Shown: positions 10,492-19,379, counted from the first letter of the stretch. The stretch: DNA of 64,000 nt from Streptomyces sp. RerS4 (GCF_023515955.1 NZ_CP097322.1:2999501-3063500); one strand, 5' to 3'. Notes: generated by a model from the sequence alone, not told the origin. Program-made: numbers and translations.

Positions 10492-11712
10492 ATGCCCGAA
10501 GCCGTCATCGTTTCCACCGCCCGCTCTCCCATCGGGCGCGCCTTCAAGGGGTCCCTGAAGGACGTCCGTCCGGACGACCTGACCGCCACGATCGTGCAGG
10601 CCGCCCTCGCCAAGGTCCCGGAGCTCGACCCGCGCGACATCGACGACCTGATGCTCGGCTGTGGCCTGCCGGGCGGTGAGCAGGGGCACAACCTGGCCCG
10701 TATCGTCGCGGTCCAGATGGGCATGGACTTCCTGCCGGGCGCCACGATCACCCGCTACTGCTCCTCTTCGCTCCAGACCTCCAGGATGGCCCTGCACGCC
10801 ATCAAGGCGGGAGAGGGCGACGTCTTCATCTCGGCCGGTGTCGAGATGGTCTCCCGTTCGGTCAACGGCTCCTCCGACGGCATGCCCGGCACCCACAACC
10901 CGCTGTTCGCGGACGCCGAGGCCCGTACGGCCGCCGTCGCGCAGAGCGAGGGCGCGTCCTGGCACGACCCGCGCGAGGACGGCCTGATCCCGGACGCGTA
11001 CATCGCGATGGGGCAGACCGCCGAGAACCTGGCCCGTCTGAAGGGCGTGACCCGCCAGGACATGGACGAGTTCGGCGTCCGCTCGCAGAACCTCGCCGAG
11101 GCCGCCATCAAGAACGGCTTCTGGGAGCGCGAGATCACCCCGATCACCACGCCGGACGGCACGGTGGTCTCGACGGACGACGGCCCGCGCGCCGGCGTCA
11201 CCCTGGAGGGCGTCCAGGGCCTCAAGCCCGTCTTCCGCCCCGACGGCCTGGTGACGGCCGGCAACTGCTGCCCGCTGAACGACGGCGCGGCGGCGCTGGT
11301 CATCATGAGCGACACGAAGGCGCGGGAGCTGGGCCTGACCCCGCTGGCGCGGATCGTGTCGACCGGTGTCACCGGCCTCTCCCCCGAGATCATGGGCCTG
11401 GGTCCGGTCGAGGCGTCGAAGCAGGCCCTGAAGCGGGCCGGGCTGACGGTGGGCGACATCGACCTGTTCGAGATCAACGAGGCGTTCGCGGCGCAGGTCA
11501 TCCCGTCCTACCGCGACCTGGAGATCCCGCTGGACAAGCTGAACGTCAACGGTGGCGCCATCGCCGTCGGCCACCCCTTCGGCATGACCGGCGCCCGCAT
11601 CACCGGCACCCTGATCAACAGCCTCCAGTTCCACGACAAGCAGTTCGGTCTGGAGACGATGTGCGTGGGCGGCGGCCAGGGCATGGCGATGGTCATCGAG
11701 CGGCTGAGCTGA
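10492..11712 (+). CDS. Acetyl-CoA C-acetyltransferase (thiolase)
   Basis: Cytosolic thiolase, 406 aa, which condenses or cleaves acetyl-CoA/acetoacetyl-CoA in fatty-acid or branched-chain metabolism. The nucleophilic Cys is in RYCSSSLQTSRMAL, and the C-terminal catalytic His and Cys are in GHPFGMTGAR and CVGGGQGMAM. ATG 10492 has GGAG 6 nt upstream and starts the usual PEAVIVSTARSPIGRA strand. The last codons (Glu-Arg-Leu-Ser-stop) are duplicated in every unit of the 99-bp tandem repeat that follows, so the repeat array grew from the 3' end of this gene. Confidence 0.92.
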   Translation: MPEAVIVSTARSPIGRAFKGSLKDVRPDDLTATIVQAALAKVPELDPRDIDDLMLGCGLPGGEQGHNLARIVAVQMGMDFLPGATITRYCSSSLQTSRMALHAIKAGEGDVFISAGVEMVSRSVNGSSDGMPGTHNPLFADAEARTAAVAQSEGASWHDPREDGLIPDAYIAMGQTAENLARLKGVTRQDMDEFGVRSQNLAEAAIKNGFWEREITPITTPDGTVVSTDDGPRAGVTLEGVQGLKPVFRPDGLVTAGNCCPLNDGAAALVIMSDTKARELGLTPLARIVSTGVTGLSPEIMGLGPVEASKQALKRAGLTVGDIDLFEINEAFAAQVIPSYRDLEIPLDKLNVNGGAIAVGHPFGMTGARITGTLINSLQFHDKQFGLETMCVGGGQGMAMVIERLS

Positions 11713-12427
11713 GCCGGAGCGGAGGGTAGGGGTCGCCCGACGCAGGAGGGCGGCACCTGCCCGCAGCGGTGGCGAGGCTCAGCGCGACAGAAAAGCGAGC
11801 GGCTGAGCTGAGCCGGAGCGGAGGGTAGGGGTCGCCCGACGCAGGAGGGCGGCACCTGCCCGCAGCGGTGGCGAGGCTCAGCGCGACAGAAAAGCGAGCG
11901 GCTGAGCTGAGCCGGAGCGGAGGGTAGGGGTCGCCCGACGCAGGAGGGCGGCACCTGCCCGCAGCGGTGGCGAGGCTCAGCGCGACAGAAAAGCGAGCGG
12001 CTGAGCTGAGCCGGAGCGGAGGGTAGGGGTCGCCCGACGCAGGAGGGCGGCACCTGCCCGCAGCGGTGGCGAGGCTCAGCGCGACAGAAAAGCGAGCGGC
12101 TGAGCTGAGCCGGAGCGGAGGGTAGGGGTCGCCCGACGCAGGAGGGCGGCACCTGCCCGCAGCGGTGGCGAGGCTCAGCGCGACAGAAAAGCGAGCGGCT
12201 GAGCTGAGCCGGAGCGGAGGGTAGGGGTCGCCCGACGCAGGAGGGCGGCACCTGCCCGCAGCGGTGGCGAGGCTCAGCGCGACAGAAAAGCGAGCGGCTG
12301 AGCTGAGCCGGAGCGGAGGGTAGGGGTCGCCCGACGCAGGAGGGCGGCACCTGCCCGCAGCGGTGGCGAGGCTCAGCGCGACAGAAAAGCGAGCGGCTGA
12401 GCTGAAAAAGCGAGCGGCTGAGCTGAC
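11701..12427. repeat. 99-bp tandem repeat, seven identical copies
   Basis: Units begin at 11701, 11800, 11899, 11998, 12097, 12196 and 12295, exactly 99 bp apart and identical as far as I can read. A truncated eighth unit starts at 12394 and ends in a 21-bp doublet (AAAAGCGAGCGGCTGAGCTG repeated). The first unit overlaps the last 12 bp of the thiolase gene. Each unit can fold, with GCTGAGCC near one end pairing with GGCTCAGC near the other and GC-rich stems between. Because 99 is a multiple of 3, all six frames stay open, which explains the spurious long repetitive reading frames on the minus strand. Confidence 0.95.
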
Positions 12428-12766
12428 AACGATCAAGAGAGCGGATGTTTGAGCCGCGACGTAGCGGAGCGTGAGGGGTCGGAAGCCGGTCCAGTCCGGC
12501 CCTCAGGCGCCGCAAGGGATCCTCTAGATCCATGCGGTCTACTGGCACCGATTCCAATCCCGTCGCGGCCGACCTGTGACCGAATCGCCCCCAGGATGTG
12601 ACCTTTGTCCTGGGGGTTCGGTATTTGCCCAGGTCAACCGGCATCCCCCGCAGCCGCTGGGCCCAAAGACCCGTCCGATTCATGACGTAATGCACTGCAC
12701 GCCATTCACAGCACAGGACAAGCTGATGTAGGAATTCGGGGGATCGAATCAATCAGGAGTTAGTCA
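12428..12766. other. Intergenic region with strong hairpin
   Basis: No gene. The main feature is a stem-loop at 12580-12621: an outer CCGAA/TTCGG stem and an inner perfect 9-bp stem CCCCCAGGA/TCCTGGGGG (12588-12596 and 12608-12616). It could be a terminator for the thiolase transcript or a structured leader for the gene at 12767. AGGAG at about 12752 is the ribosome-binding site of that gene. Confidence 0.55.
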
Positions 12767-13579
12767 GTGAGCGCCATGTCTCTTGCCCTGCTGCTGACCA
12801 CGGCCGCTGCCACGGCCGTGGGCGCTGCTGCGCTGCACGCCGTACACGGACTGCGCAAGCAGGTCACGGCCCTGCGCGGTGAGCTGACGGCGTCGGCCCT
12901 CACGCGGGTCGCCACCGTCCCCCACGCCCGCAGCGCCGTCGAGTCCCCCGCCGCCGAGATACGAGCCGCCGTGGCCGAAGCCCTCGCCGAGGAGCGCGAG
13001 CGCGAGCTGGCCGAGGCGCGGGCCTTCTGGGCCGCGCAGGAGGCCCGTGACGCCGCCGACGCCCCCTCGCTGCTGGGCGGCCTGCCCGGCCTCGGTGAGG
13101 ACAGCCCGGTCTTCCTGCCCCGGCAGGCGGACATGGTGGGCCTGGAGCCGGTCCTCGGCGACGACCTCGCCGACGAGTACCCGGAGGATTCGGCCGAACT
13201 GGCCGCCGCCCGCCGGCGCCACCCCTCGCACCCCGACTTCGTTCCGGTCCAGCCGCACCCCGGCGCCGACCACGAGCGGACCGTCAGCCGGCTGGAGGAG
13301 CTCGCGGAGGCCCGTACGGCCCTCGCCGACGTCCGTCCCGGCCCGCTGGGCACGCTCGACGTGTACGTCTTCACGGACGGCACCACGCTCTGCATGACCC
13401 CCGGCCACCGGGAGACGGCGGAGCGCCTCGCCGAGGCCCTGCGTTCGGGCACGGCGCCGGTCCTGCTGGGCGGCTCGGGCATCTCCGGCGCCTACGCCCT
13501 GACCTTCTCCTGCGGTGACGTCGAGGACCCCGACAGCAACGTCTACATCCTCGCGGACCGCGTCATCGCATCGCTCTGA
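12767..13579 (+). CDS. Hypothetical membrane-anchored protein
   Basis: A 270-aa protein I do not recognise. It starts with GTG 12767 (AGGAG 8 nt upstream; an ATG three codons later is badly spaced). Residues 3-25 form a hydrophobic anchor, followed by an Ala/Glu-rich helical stretch (about 45-85) and a compact C-terminal part from about residue 180 containing LDVYVFTDGTTLCMTPGH and SGAYALTFSCGDVEDPDSN. Its last 17 bp overlap the convergent gene at 13563. Probably surface-exposed if the anchor is an uncleaved signal. Confidence 0.65.
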   Translation: MSAMSLALLLTTAAATAVGAAALHAVHGLRKQVTALRGELTASALTRVATVPHARSAVESPAAEIRAAVAEALAEERERELAEARAFWAAQEARDAADAPSLLGGLPGLGEDSPVFLPRQADMVGLEPVLGDDLADEYPEDSAELAAARRRHPSHPDFVPVQPHPGADHERTVSRLEELAEARTALADVRPGPLGTLDVYVFTDGTTLCMTPGHRETAERLAEALRSGTAPVLLGGSGISGAYALTFSCGDVEDPDSNVYILADRVIASL

Positions 13580-13973
13580 CTTCCGCCCGCTCCACCAGCG
13601 CCACGGCCTCGTCCAGCAGTTCGGACGGGGCCTTCGCGCCGTCCCCGACCCCCGCGCCGGCCGAGCCGTCGGCCGAGCCGCCGCCCGCGCCGGTCGAGCC
13701 GTCGGCTGCCGCGGCCAGCGCCTCGGCGAGGTCCTGTCCGGTCACCGCGACCTGATCCCCGACGACGAAGACCCCCGCGTCCGGCACCACCCGCTCGGCG
13801 CCCGCGGCGGGGCCCCCGAGGGCCTCCTCCAGCCGCTGAGCCCGCGACGCGAGCTCCCGGGCCAGTTCCAGCGCCTCGGCGGCCGCACCGCGCTGCAGGC
13901 GGCTCTGCGGGGCGGCGCGCAGCCGGTCGGCGAATCGTTCCACGGCGGCGGTCAGGGGCGAGGTATCGAGCAC
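13563..13973 (-). CDS. Small Ala-rich hypothetical protein
   Basis: A 136-aa acidic, alanine-rich protein of unknown function, starting at GTG 13973 with AAGG about 9 nt upstream. Residues 1-60 are strongly helical (LTAAVERFADRLRAAPQSRL and ELARELASRAQRLEEALGG), the middle is beta-like (VVPDAGVFVVGDQVAVTGQ), then a Gly/Ala/Ser linker and a last helix (APSELLDEAVALVERAEV). The frame continues upstream but only the part from VLDTSPL has protein-like composition. The gene is convergent with, and overlaps by 17 bp, the gene at 12767. Confidence 0.65.
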   Translation of the reverse strand: MLDTSPLTAAVERFADRLRAAPQSRLQRGAAAEALELARELASRAQRLEEALGGPAAGAERVVPDAGVFVVGDQVAVTGQDLAEALAAAADGSTGAGGGSADGSAGAGVGDGAKAPSELLDEAVALVERAEVRAMR

Positions 13974-14075
13974 GCGGCCGACCTTACGCGGCGGCCGGGC
14001 ACCATTGCCAACAGGCGAACGCGCCGGCACGGTGACGTGAAGAGAACAGCACGGCACTACCTTCCGGAGGCGCCC

Positions 14076-14306
14076 ATGTCCGTAGAGTTCTCCGAGCGGA
14101 CCCACCGCAACATGATCGACAGAATCCCCCAGACCACCGGTCGTGACATCTCCGACTGGCTCCGCACCGTCGACGAAGGCCCCTCCCTCGTCCGGTTCGA
14201 GGAGAAGGTCAGCTGGCTGCGCGGCGCGCACGAGCTGTCGTACGGCCAGGCCAAGGCGATCATCCACGAGTACGACCTGCGCAGAGCCGCCCGCAGGTTC
14301 GGCTGA
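14076..14306 (+). CDS. DUF4287-domain protein
   Basis: A 76-aa protein made almost entirely of one DUF4287-like domain: RIPQTTGRDISDWLRTVDE, then a loop and HELSYGQAKAIIHEYDLRRA. Function unknown; such proteins are small cytosolic helical proteins. ATG 14076 has CCGGAGG 5 nt upstream, a strong start. Followed by short GATCCC repeats and a strong terminator. Confidence 0.85.
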   Translation: MSVEFSERTHRNMIDRIPQTTGRDISDWLRTVDEGPSLVRFEEKVSWLRGAHELSYGQAKAIIHEYDLRRAARRFG

Positions 14307-14310
14307 CCCC

Positions 14311-14346
14311 GATCCCCGATCCCCGATCCCGATCCCCGATCTCGAC
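14311..14346. repeat. Short CCCGATC tandem repeats after DUF4287 gene
   Basis: Four to five near copies of a 6-8-bp unit (CCCCGAT / CCCGAT) start 4 bp after the stop codon at 14306. The short slipped unit suggests replication slippage. One of several gene-end repeats in this window. Confidence 0.6.
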
Positions 14347-14359
14347 CCCTCCACACGCG

Positions 14360-14396
14360 GGAAGGCCCCGCGAGCGGTGTGCTCGCGGGGCCTTCC
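14360..14396. terminator. Bidirectional terminator hairpin
   Basis: A perfect 16-bp stem (GGAAGGCCCCGCGAGC at 14360-14375, complement at 14381-14396) with a 5-nt loop lies between the convergent DUF4287 and Bax-inhibitor genes and can terminate both. Confidence 0.88.
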
Positions 14397-14421
14397 CCCT
14401 GCTCAGGGCTTACCGGTACGA

Positions 14422-15276
14422 CTAATCGTCGCCCGAGAGGAGCTGGAACAGGCGCAGCAGCTCCAGGTAGATCCACACCAGGGTCAGGGTGAGGCCGAAG
14501 GCCGCCAGCCAGGCCTCCTCGCGCGGGGCGCCGTAGGTCACGCCGTCCTCGACCTGCTTGAAGTCCAGGGCGAGGAAGCAGGCACCGAGGAGGACACCGA
14601 CGATGCCGAAGACGATGCCGAGGCCGCCGCTGCGGAAGCCGAGACCGTCGCCGCCGCCGAAGAGGGCGAACAGCGAGTTGGCGAGCATCAGCAGGACGAA
14701 GCCGAGCGCGGCCGCCATCACGAAGCCGGTGAAACGGCGGGTGACGCGGATCCAGCGCATCTTGTAGGCGAAGAGCACGGCGGCGAAGACGCACATCGTG
14801 CCCAGGACGGCCTGGACGACCACGCCGGGGCTGATGTAGGTGCTGGTCACCATGCTGATGACGCCGAGGAAGACACCCTCGAACGCCGCGTAGCCGAGGA
14901 TCAGCGCGGGGGACGCCTTGCGCTTGAAGCTCTGGACCATCGCGAGGACGAACGCCACGATCGCGGAGACGATCGCGATGCCGTACGACACGCCCATGCG
15001 GGCGGGGTCGACCGGCAGGGTGATCCAGGCGAGGGTGGCGGTGACGATCAGGGTGCCGAGCGTCATGGCCGTACGGCTCACGACGTCGTCGATCGTCATC
15101 GCGTTGCCGCGGACCGGGGCCGCCGGCATGCCGGTGGTCGGGTCGGTGGCGTAAGGATTCGTCGCGTACGGGTTGGTCGCGGACCCGGCCTGCGCGGTCT
15201 GCGCCTCGAAGCCCGCGTAGCCGCCGTTGTCGCGGCTGAACCCCCGTCGCGAGAAGACCGGGTTACTGCTCCTCAT
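14422..15276 (-). CDS. Bax inhibitor-1/YccA family membrane protein
   Basis: A 284-aa integral membrane protein of the BI-1 (TMBIM) superfamily. After a cytoplasmic N-terminal tail with a repeated Asn-Pro-Tyr-Ala-Thr motif (residues about 33-45), seven hydrophobic segments run from about residue 65 to 282, including the conserved ALGFVLLMLANSLFALFGGG area and final VWIYLELLRLFQLL. ATG 15276 is preceded by GGAGGAG at 5-nt spacing. Family members in other organisms are pH-sensitive Ca2+ leak channels; the role in Streptomyces is unknown. Separated from the tRNA gene by about 158 bp. Confidence 0.88.
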   Translation of the reverse strand: MRSSNPVFSRRGFSRDNGGYAGFEAQTAQAGSATNPYATNPYATDPTTGMPAAPVRGNAMTIDDVVSRTAMTLGTLIVTATLAWITLPVDPARMGVSYGIAIVSAIVAFVLAMVQSFKRKASPALILGYAAFEGVFLGVISMVTSTYISPGVVVQAVLGTMCVFAAVLFAYKMRWIRVTRRFTGFVMAAALGFVLLMLANSLFALFGGGDGLGFRSGGLGIVFGIVGVLLGACFLALDFKQVEDGVTYGAPREEAWLAAFGLTLTLVWIYLELLRLFQLLSGDD

Positions 15277-15434
15277 CTCACTCCTCCATGGCCACCGTGC
15301 GCGGCCTTGCGTCAAGAGTAATGCGCTCGCAAAGAAAGCACCCTACTGCTGGAGGAGGATCTTAGGAGAAGGCGCGGCGACGCGCATGAGGATAAAAGGG
15401 AGATCTGCCCGAGTGCGCGCAGAACGCGCTGAAG

Positions 15435-15516
15435 TGCCCGGAGCCGGACTTGAACCGGCACGGCCCGAGGGCCAGCGAGGTTTAAGCTCGCCGTGTCTGC
15501 ATTCCACCATCCGGGC
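15435..15516 (-). tRNA. bldA: tRNA-Leu (anticodon UAA), bldA
   Basis: An 82-nt class II tRNA on the minus strand. The acceptor arm GCCCGGA pairs with TCCGGGC. The anticodon stem GCGAG/CTCGC closes a 7-nt loop CTTAAAC, giving anticodon TAA. A variable arm with a GGCCC/GGGCC stem and a TTCAAGT T-loop complete the fold. CCA is not encoded. In Streptomyces the only tRNA reading UUA is the product of bldA, which gates translation of TTA-containing genes for aerial growth and antibiotic production. The sequence also agrees with my recollection of the S. coelicolor gene. It lies between the BI-1 gene and the ABC exporter. Confidence 0.95.
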
Positions 15517-15912
15517 AAGGCGCGGCGGGCCCCTGTAGAAAAGCCTTGAACGCTATGCCGAGCCTATCCGGATCCTCCGTGCGCGCAGACGGCCGTCTAT
15601 CCGATGTTGTCTGATTTTATTGGTGATTGAGGGCCCGTCAGGCCCGATAAGTCACGGTCGACCCCCGTCCGGAGGTGACGGTTCGTCGCCCCGTGATTGA
15701 CGGAATTTCGCCGCCCCGCGCCACCCCTCGCGCCACCCCCGGCCTCCCCCGGCCACCCCGGCTTGTCATACCAGAGGAGGATCCTCAGCCGGCCGCGGTC
15801 AGACTCCAGTGGGCCAGGGAACGGTCACCGCGACTGATCCGCGACGGGGTGCGCGGCGGTGACGATGGAAGGGTCCCGCCCCAGGCAGCAGCCGCTCGAC
15901 AGGAGTACCTCC
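15517..15912. other. Region upstream of bldA and the ABC exporter
   Basis: No protein gene supported in these 396 bp. It must carry the bldA promoter (minus strand) and the ABC promoter (plus strand). A TAGGCT on the minus strand (15561-15566), 17 bp from a weak TCTGCG, is a possible bldA -10 box and would give a leader of about 38 nt. An AT-richer patch at about 15606-15650 (TGATTTTATTGGTGATTG) stands out from the local GC content. AGGAG at 15901-15905 is the ribosome-binding site of the next gene. Confidence 0.4.
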
Positions 15913-16686
15913 GTGACCGCCATGAACTACGCCCCGCACACCACCCAGGCCGTGGCCGCCCGCGCGGACCGGCTGTCCAAGGTGTACGGCCAGGGCGAGA
16001 CCCAGGTGGTCGCACTGGACAACGTCTCCGTCGACTTCGCCCAGGGCCAGTTCACCGCGATCATGGGCCCCTCGGGCTCCGGCAAGTCCACGCTGATGCA
16101 CTGCGTCGCCGGCCTGGACACCTTCAGCAGCGGTTCGGTCCGCATAGGCGACACCGAGCTGGCCAGCCTCAAGGACAAGCAGCTCACCCAGCTGCGCCGG
16201 GACAAGATCGGCTTCATCTTCCAGGCCTTCAACCTGCTGCCGACGCTGACCGCGCTGGAGAACATCACGCTGCCGATGGACATCGCCGGCCGCAAGCCCG
16301 ACCGGCAGTGGCTCGACACGGTCATCGAGATGGTCGGCCTGTCCGGCCGGCTCTCCCACCGCCCCACCCAGCTCTCCGGCGGCCAGCAGCAGCGCGTGGC
16401 CGTCGCCCGCGCCCTCGCCTCCCGTCCCGAGATCATCTTCGGTGACGAGCCCACCGGAAACCTGGACTCGCGCTCCGGCGCCGAGGTCCTCGGCTTCCTG
16501 CGCAACTCGGTGCGCGAGCTCGGCCAGACCGTCGTGATGGTCACGCACGACCCGGTCGCCGCCTCCTACGCCGACCGCGTCATCTTCCTCGCCGACGGCC
16601 GCATCGTCGACGAGATGCCGCACCCCACCGCCGACGGCGTGCTCGACCGGATGAAGGCCTTCGACGCCAAGGGCCGCACCAGCTGA
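15913..16686 (+). CDS. ABC exporter ATP-binding protein (MacB/LolD type)
   Basis: A 257-aa ATPase that powers the FtsX-type permease encoded 137 bp downstream. Walker A is GPSGSGKST, the Q-loop FIFQAFNLLP, the signature [15 protein letters not shown], Walker [14 protein letters not shown] and the H-loop VTHDP. I start it at GTG 15913 (AGGAG 7 nt upstream). It is very similar over its whole length to the ATPase at 49606-50394, so the two exporters are paralogues. Substrate unknown; this class moves lipoproteins, peptides or drugs, or works mechanically on the envelope. Confidence 0.92.
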   Translation: MTAMNYAPHTTQAVAARADRLSKVYGQGETQVVALDNVSVDFAQGQFTAIMGPSGSGKSTLMHCVAGLDTFSSGSVRIGDTELASLKDKQLTQLRRDKIGFIFQAFNLLPTLTALENITLPMDIAGRKPDRQWLDTVIEMVGLSGRLSHRPTQLSGGQQQRVAVARALASRPEIIFGDEPTGNLDSRSGAEVLGFLRNSVRELGQTVVMVTHDPVAASYADRVIFLADGRIVDEMPHPTADGVLDRMKAFDAKGRTS

Positions 16687-16823
16687 CCCGGGCCGGCCCG
16701 GCCCGACGGCCGGCGCCCCCGAAGCCCTCCCGAAGCCCCTGACACCCCCCTGCCGCCGCACCGTGCCGCAGCGGGCCACAGCGGGGCTTCCTCCAGACTT
16801 TCCAGCCCCAGGACTGAGACCCC

Positions 16824-19370
16824 ATGTTCCGTACCGCCCTGCGCAACGTCCTCGCGCACAAGGCCAGGCTGCTGATGACGGTGCTCGCCGTCACCCTCGG
16901 CGTCGCCTTCGTCTCCGGCACCCTCGTCTTCACCGACACCCTCAGCAAGGCCATGTCCAACCAGTCCGCGAAGTCCTACGAGGGCGTCGCGGTCTCCGTC
17001 ACCGACTACGGCCGCCCCCGCGGCGAGGACGGACAGAAGCAGGGCGAGCCCGGCATCGGGCAGCAGACCCTCGACAAGATCAAGGCCGTCTCCGGCGTCG
17101 ACACCGTCTCCGGCCGCGTCCAGGGCTTCGCGGGCGTCGGCGACGAGAACGGCCGGCTGATCGGCAGCGGCTGGGCCAACGCCGGCTCCAACTTCGCCCC
17201 CGTCAAGGACGGCAAGGACCCCCGCTACACCTTCACCGACGGCTCCGGCCCGCTCAAGGACGACCAGGTCGCCCTCGACAAGGACAGCGCCGCCAAGGGC
17301 ACGTACAAGGTCGGCGACAAGATCCGCGTCGCCACCAACGGCCCGGTCCGCGAATTCACCCTCACCGGCGTCTTCACCACCGAGGACGGCGCCGTGAACG
17401 CCGGCGGCAGCCTCGTCCTGTTCAACACCAAGATCGCCCAGGAGCTCTACCTCCAGCCCGGCTACTACAGCGAGCTGTCGATCAGCGCCAAGCCCGGCGT
17501 CACCGCCGACCGACTGCTCGGCGACGTCAAGCCGCTCCTGTCGAAGAGCTCCGAGGCCAAGACCGGCGCCGCGCTCGCCGCCCAGCAGGCCAAGGACATC
17601 GAGAAGGCCATGTCCGGCATGAGCACCGGCCTGCTGATCTTCGCCGGTGTCTCGCTCTTCGTCGGCGTCTTCCTCATCTACAACACCTTCACCATGCTGG
17701 TCGCCCAGCGCACCAAGGAACTGGCCCTGCTGCGCGCCATCGGCGCCAACCGCGGCCAGGTCAAGCGCTCGGTCCTCGCCGAGGCCGGCGTCGTCGGCCT
17801 GGTCTCCTCCGTCATCGGTCTGGCCTGCGGCATCGGCCTGGCGGTCGCCATGCGCTCCGCGATGGACCTCTTCGACGCGAAGATGCCCGCCGGCTCGCTG
17901 ATCATCGCCCCGACCACCGTCGTCGTCGCGCTGGTCATCGGCGTCCTGATCACCATGCTGGCCGCCTGGCTGCCCGCCCGCCGCACCGCCCGGATCGCGC
18001 CGGTCGCCGCCATGGGCAGCGCCCACCTCCCCGCGACCATGAAGTCCCTGGTCCTGCGCAACAGCGTCGGCGCCGTCCTCGCCGTCCTCGGCGTCGGCGT
18101 GGTCTTCCTGGGCGTGAGCCAGAAGAGCGACGGCCGCACCACCATCGCGGGCGGTGCCTTCTTCCTCCTCATCGGCCTGTTCGTCCTGCTGCCGATGCTG
18201 TCCCGCCCGGTCATCGCGCTGGTCCGCCCGCTGCTGGTGAAGGTGTTCGGCGTCTCCGGCAAGCTCGCCGCGCAGAACGCCGTGCGCAACCCGCGCCGCA
18301 CCGCCGTCACCGCCGCCTCGCTGACCATCGGCCTGACCCTCGTCACCGCCATGTCGGTCATCGGCATCACCGTCGGCCAGGCAGTCGACAAAGCGACAAC
18401 GCAGAACATCAAGGCCGACTACCGGGTCACCATGGCCGGCGAGGGCATGAACCTCGACAAGTCCGTGCTCCCCGCCCTGGAGAAGGGCAAGGGCGTCACC
18501 GCCGTCTCCCCCAAGACCTCCGAGTACATCAAGCTCGGCGACTCCATGCAGGGGGTCAGCGGCGTGAACCCGACCGCGCTCCCCGAGGTGCTGCGGGTCA
18601 AGACCACCTCCGGGGACCTCGCCTCCCTCGGCCAGGGCAAGCTGATGGTCTCCGACGTGGAGGCCAGGAAGAAGGGCCTCACGGTCGGCTCCACCCTGAA
18701 CGCCGAGTACGACGACGGACAGGGCGGCACCCTCCAGGTCGGCGCGATCTACGAGGGCAAGGGCCACCAGCTCGGCGACTACGTCCTCGACAACAAGGTC
18801 CTCGCCGCGCACAACGAGGAGCAGTACCTGCCCGAGGTGTTCGTGAAGACCTCCGGCGGCACCTCCGAGGCCAACCGGCAGGCCGTGGTCGACGCGCTCG
18901 GCAAGAGCCCCGCCATCAAGGTCGTCAACCAGACCGAGATGCGCGACGAGATGGCCGGGATGATGAACACGGCGCTGAACATCATGTACGGGCTGCTCGG
19001 CATGGCGCTGATCATCGCGGTCCTCGGCGTGATCAACACGCTCGCCATGTCGGTGTACGAGCGCCAGCAGGAGATCGGCATGCTGCGCGCGGTCGGCCTC
19101 GACCGGGGCCGGGTCAAGAACATGATCCGCCTGGAGGCCGTCGTCATCTCCCTGTTCGGCGCGGTGATCGGCATCGGCGTCGGCGTCTTCCTCGCCTGGG
19201 CCGGCGGCAAGACCATCGCGAGCTCCATCCCGGGCTACGCGCTGGTCATCCCCTTCGACCGGATCGCGGTGTTCTTCGCGCTCGCCGGACTGGTCGGCGT
19301 CCTCGCCGCCATGTGGCCGGCCCGCAGCGCCGCCCGGCTGAACATGCTGACGGCCATCAAGACCGAGTAA
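16824..19370 (+). CDS. ABC exporter permease, two FtsX domains
   Basis: An 848-aa permease partner of the ATPase at 15913. A first TM helix (about residues 15-38) is followed by a long extracytoplasmic domain, then an FtsX domain with three TM helices (about 265-400), a central pair of helices (about 420-500), a second extracytoplasmic domain and a final FtsX domain (about 715-840). Typical cytoplasmic motifs AQRTKELALLRAIGANRGQV and YERQQEIGMLRAVGLDRGRV mark the ATPase-coupling helices of each half. Paralogue of the permease at 47033-49609. Confidence 0.92.
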   Translation: MFRTALRNVLAHKARLLMTVLAVTLGVAFVSGTLVFTDTLSKAMSNQSAKSYEGVAVSVTDYGRPRGEDGQKQGEPGIGQQTLDKIKAVSGVDTVSGRVQGFAGVGDENGRLIGSGWANAGSNFAPVKDGKDPRYTFTDGSGPLKDDQVALDKDSAAKGTYKVGDKIRVATNGPVREFTLTGVFTTEDGAVNAGGSLVLFNTKIAQELYLQPGYYSELSISAKPGVTADRLLGDVKPLLSKSSEAKTGAALAAQQAKDIEKAMSGMSTGLLIFAGVSLFVGVFLIYNTFTMLVAQRTKELALLRAIGANRGQVKRSVLAEAGVVGLVSSVIGLACGIGLAVAMRSAMDLFDAKMPAGSLIIAPTTVVVALVIGVLITMLAAWLPARRTARIAPVAAMGSAHLPATMKSLVLRNSVGAVLAVLGVGVVFLGVSQKSDGRTTIAGGAFFLLIGLFVLLPMLSRPVIALVRPLLVKVFGVSGKLAAQNAVRNPRRTAVTAASLTIGLTLVTAMSVIGITVGQAVDKATTQNIKADYRVTMAGEGMNLDKSVLPALEKGKGVTAVSPKTSEYIKLGDSMQGVSGVNPTALPEVLRVKTTSGDLASLGQGKLMVSDVEARKKGLTVGSTLNAEYDDGQGGTLQVGAIYEGKGHQLGDYVLDNKVLAAHNEEQYLPEVFVKTSGGTSEANRQAVVDALGKSPAIKVVNQTEMRDEMAGMMNTALNIMYGLLGMALIIAVLGVINTLAMSVYERQQEIGMLRAVGLDRGRVKNMIRLEAVVISLFGAVIGIGVGVFLAWAGGKTIASSIPGYALVIPFDRIAVFFALAGLVGVLAAMWPARSAARLNMLTAIKTE

Positions 19371-19379
19371 CGCGACCAG

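Noticed and set aside
12517-12531. GGATCCTCTAGATCC looks like a cloning polylinker (BamHI-XbaI)
   Set aside because: It is a short natural palindrome; the flanks are ordinary Streptomyces sequence and no further vector sequence follows.
11693-12752. Long minus-strand repetitive reading frames
   Set aside because: They are produced by the 99-bp repeat, whose length is a multiple of three, so every frame stays open. No start signals or protein-like composition.
15121-15180. TTA triplets in the Bax-inhibitor gene as a bldA-dependent codon
   Set aside because: The TTA spans two codons (CCT TAC), so it is not in frame; the same applies to candidates in eno, mfd, the DivIVA-like gene and the WHH gene.
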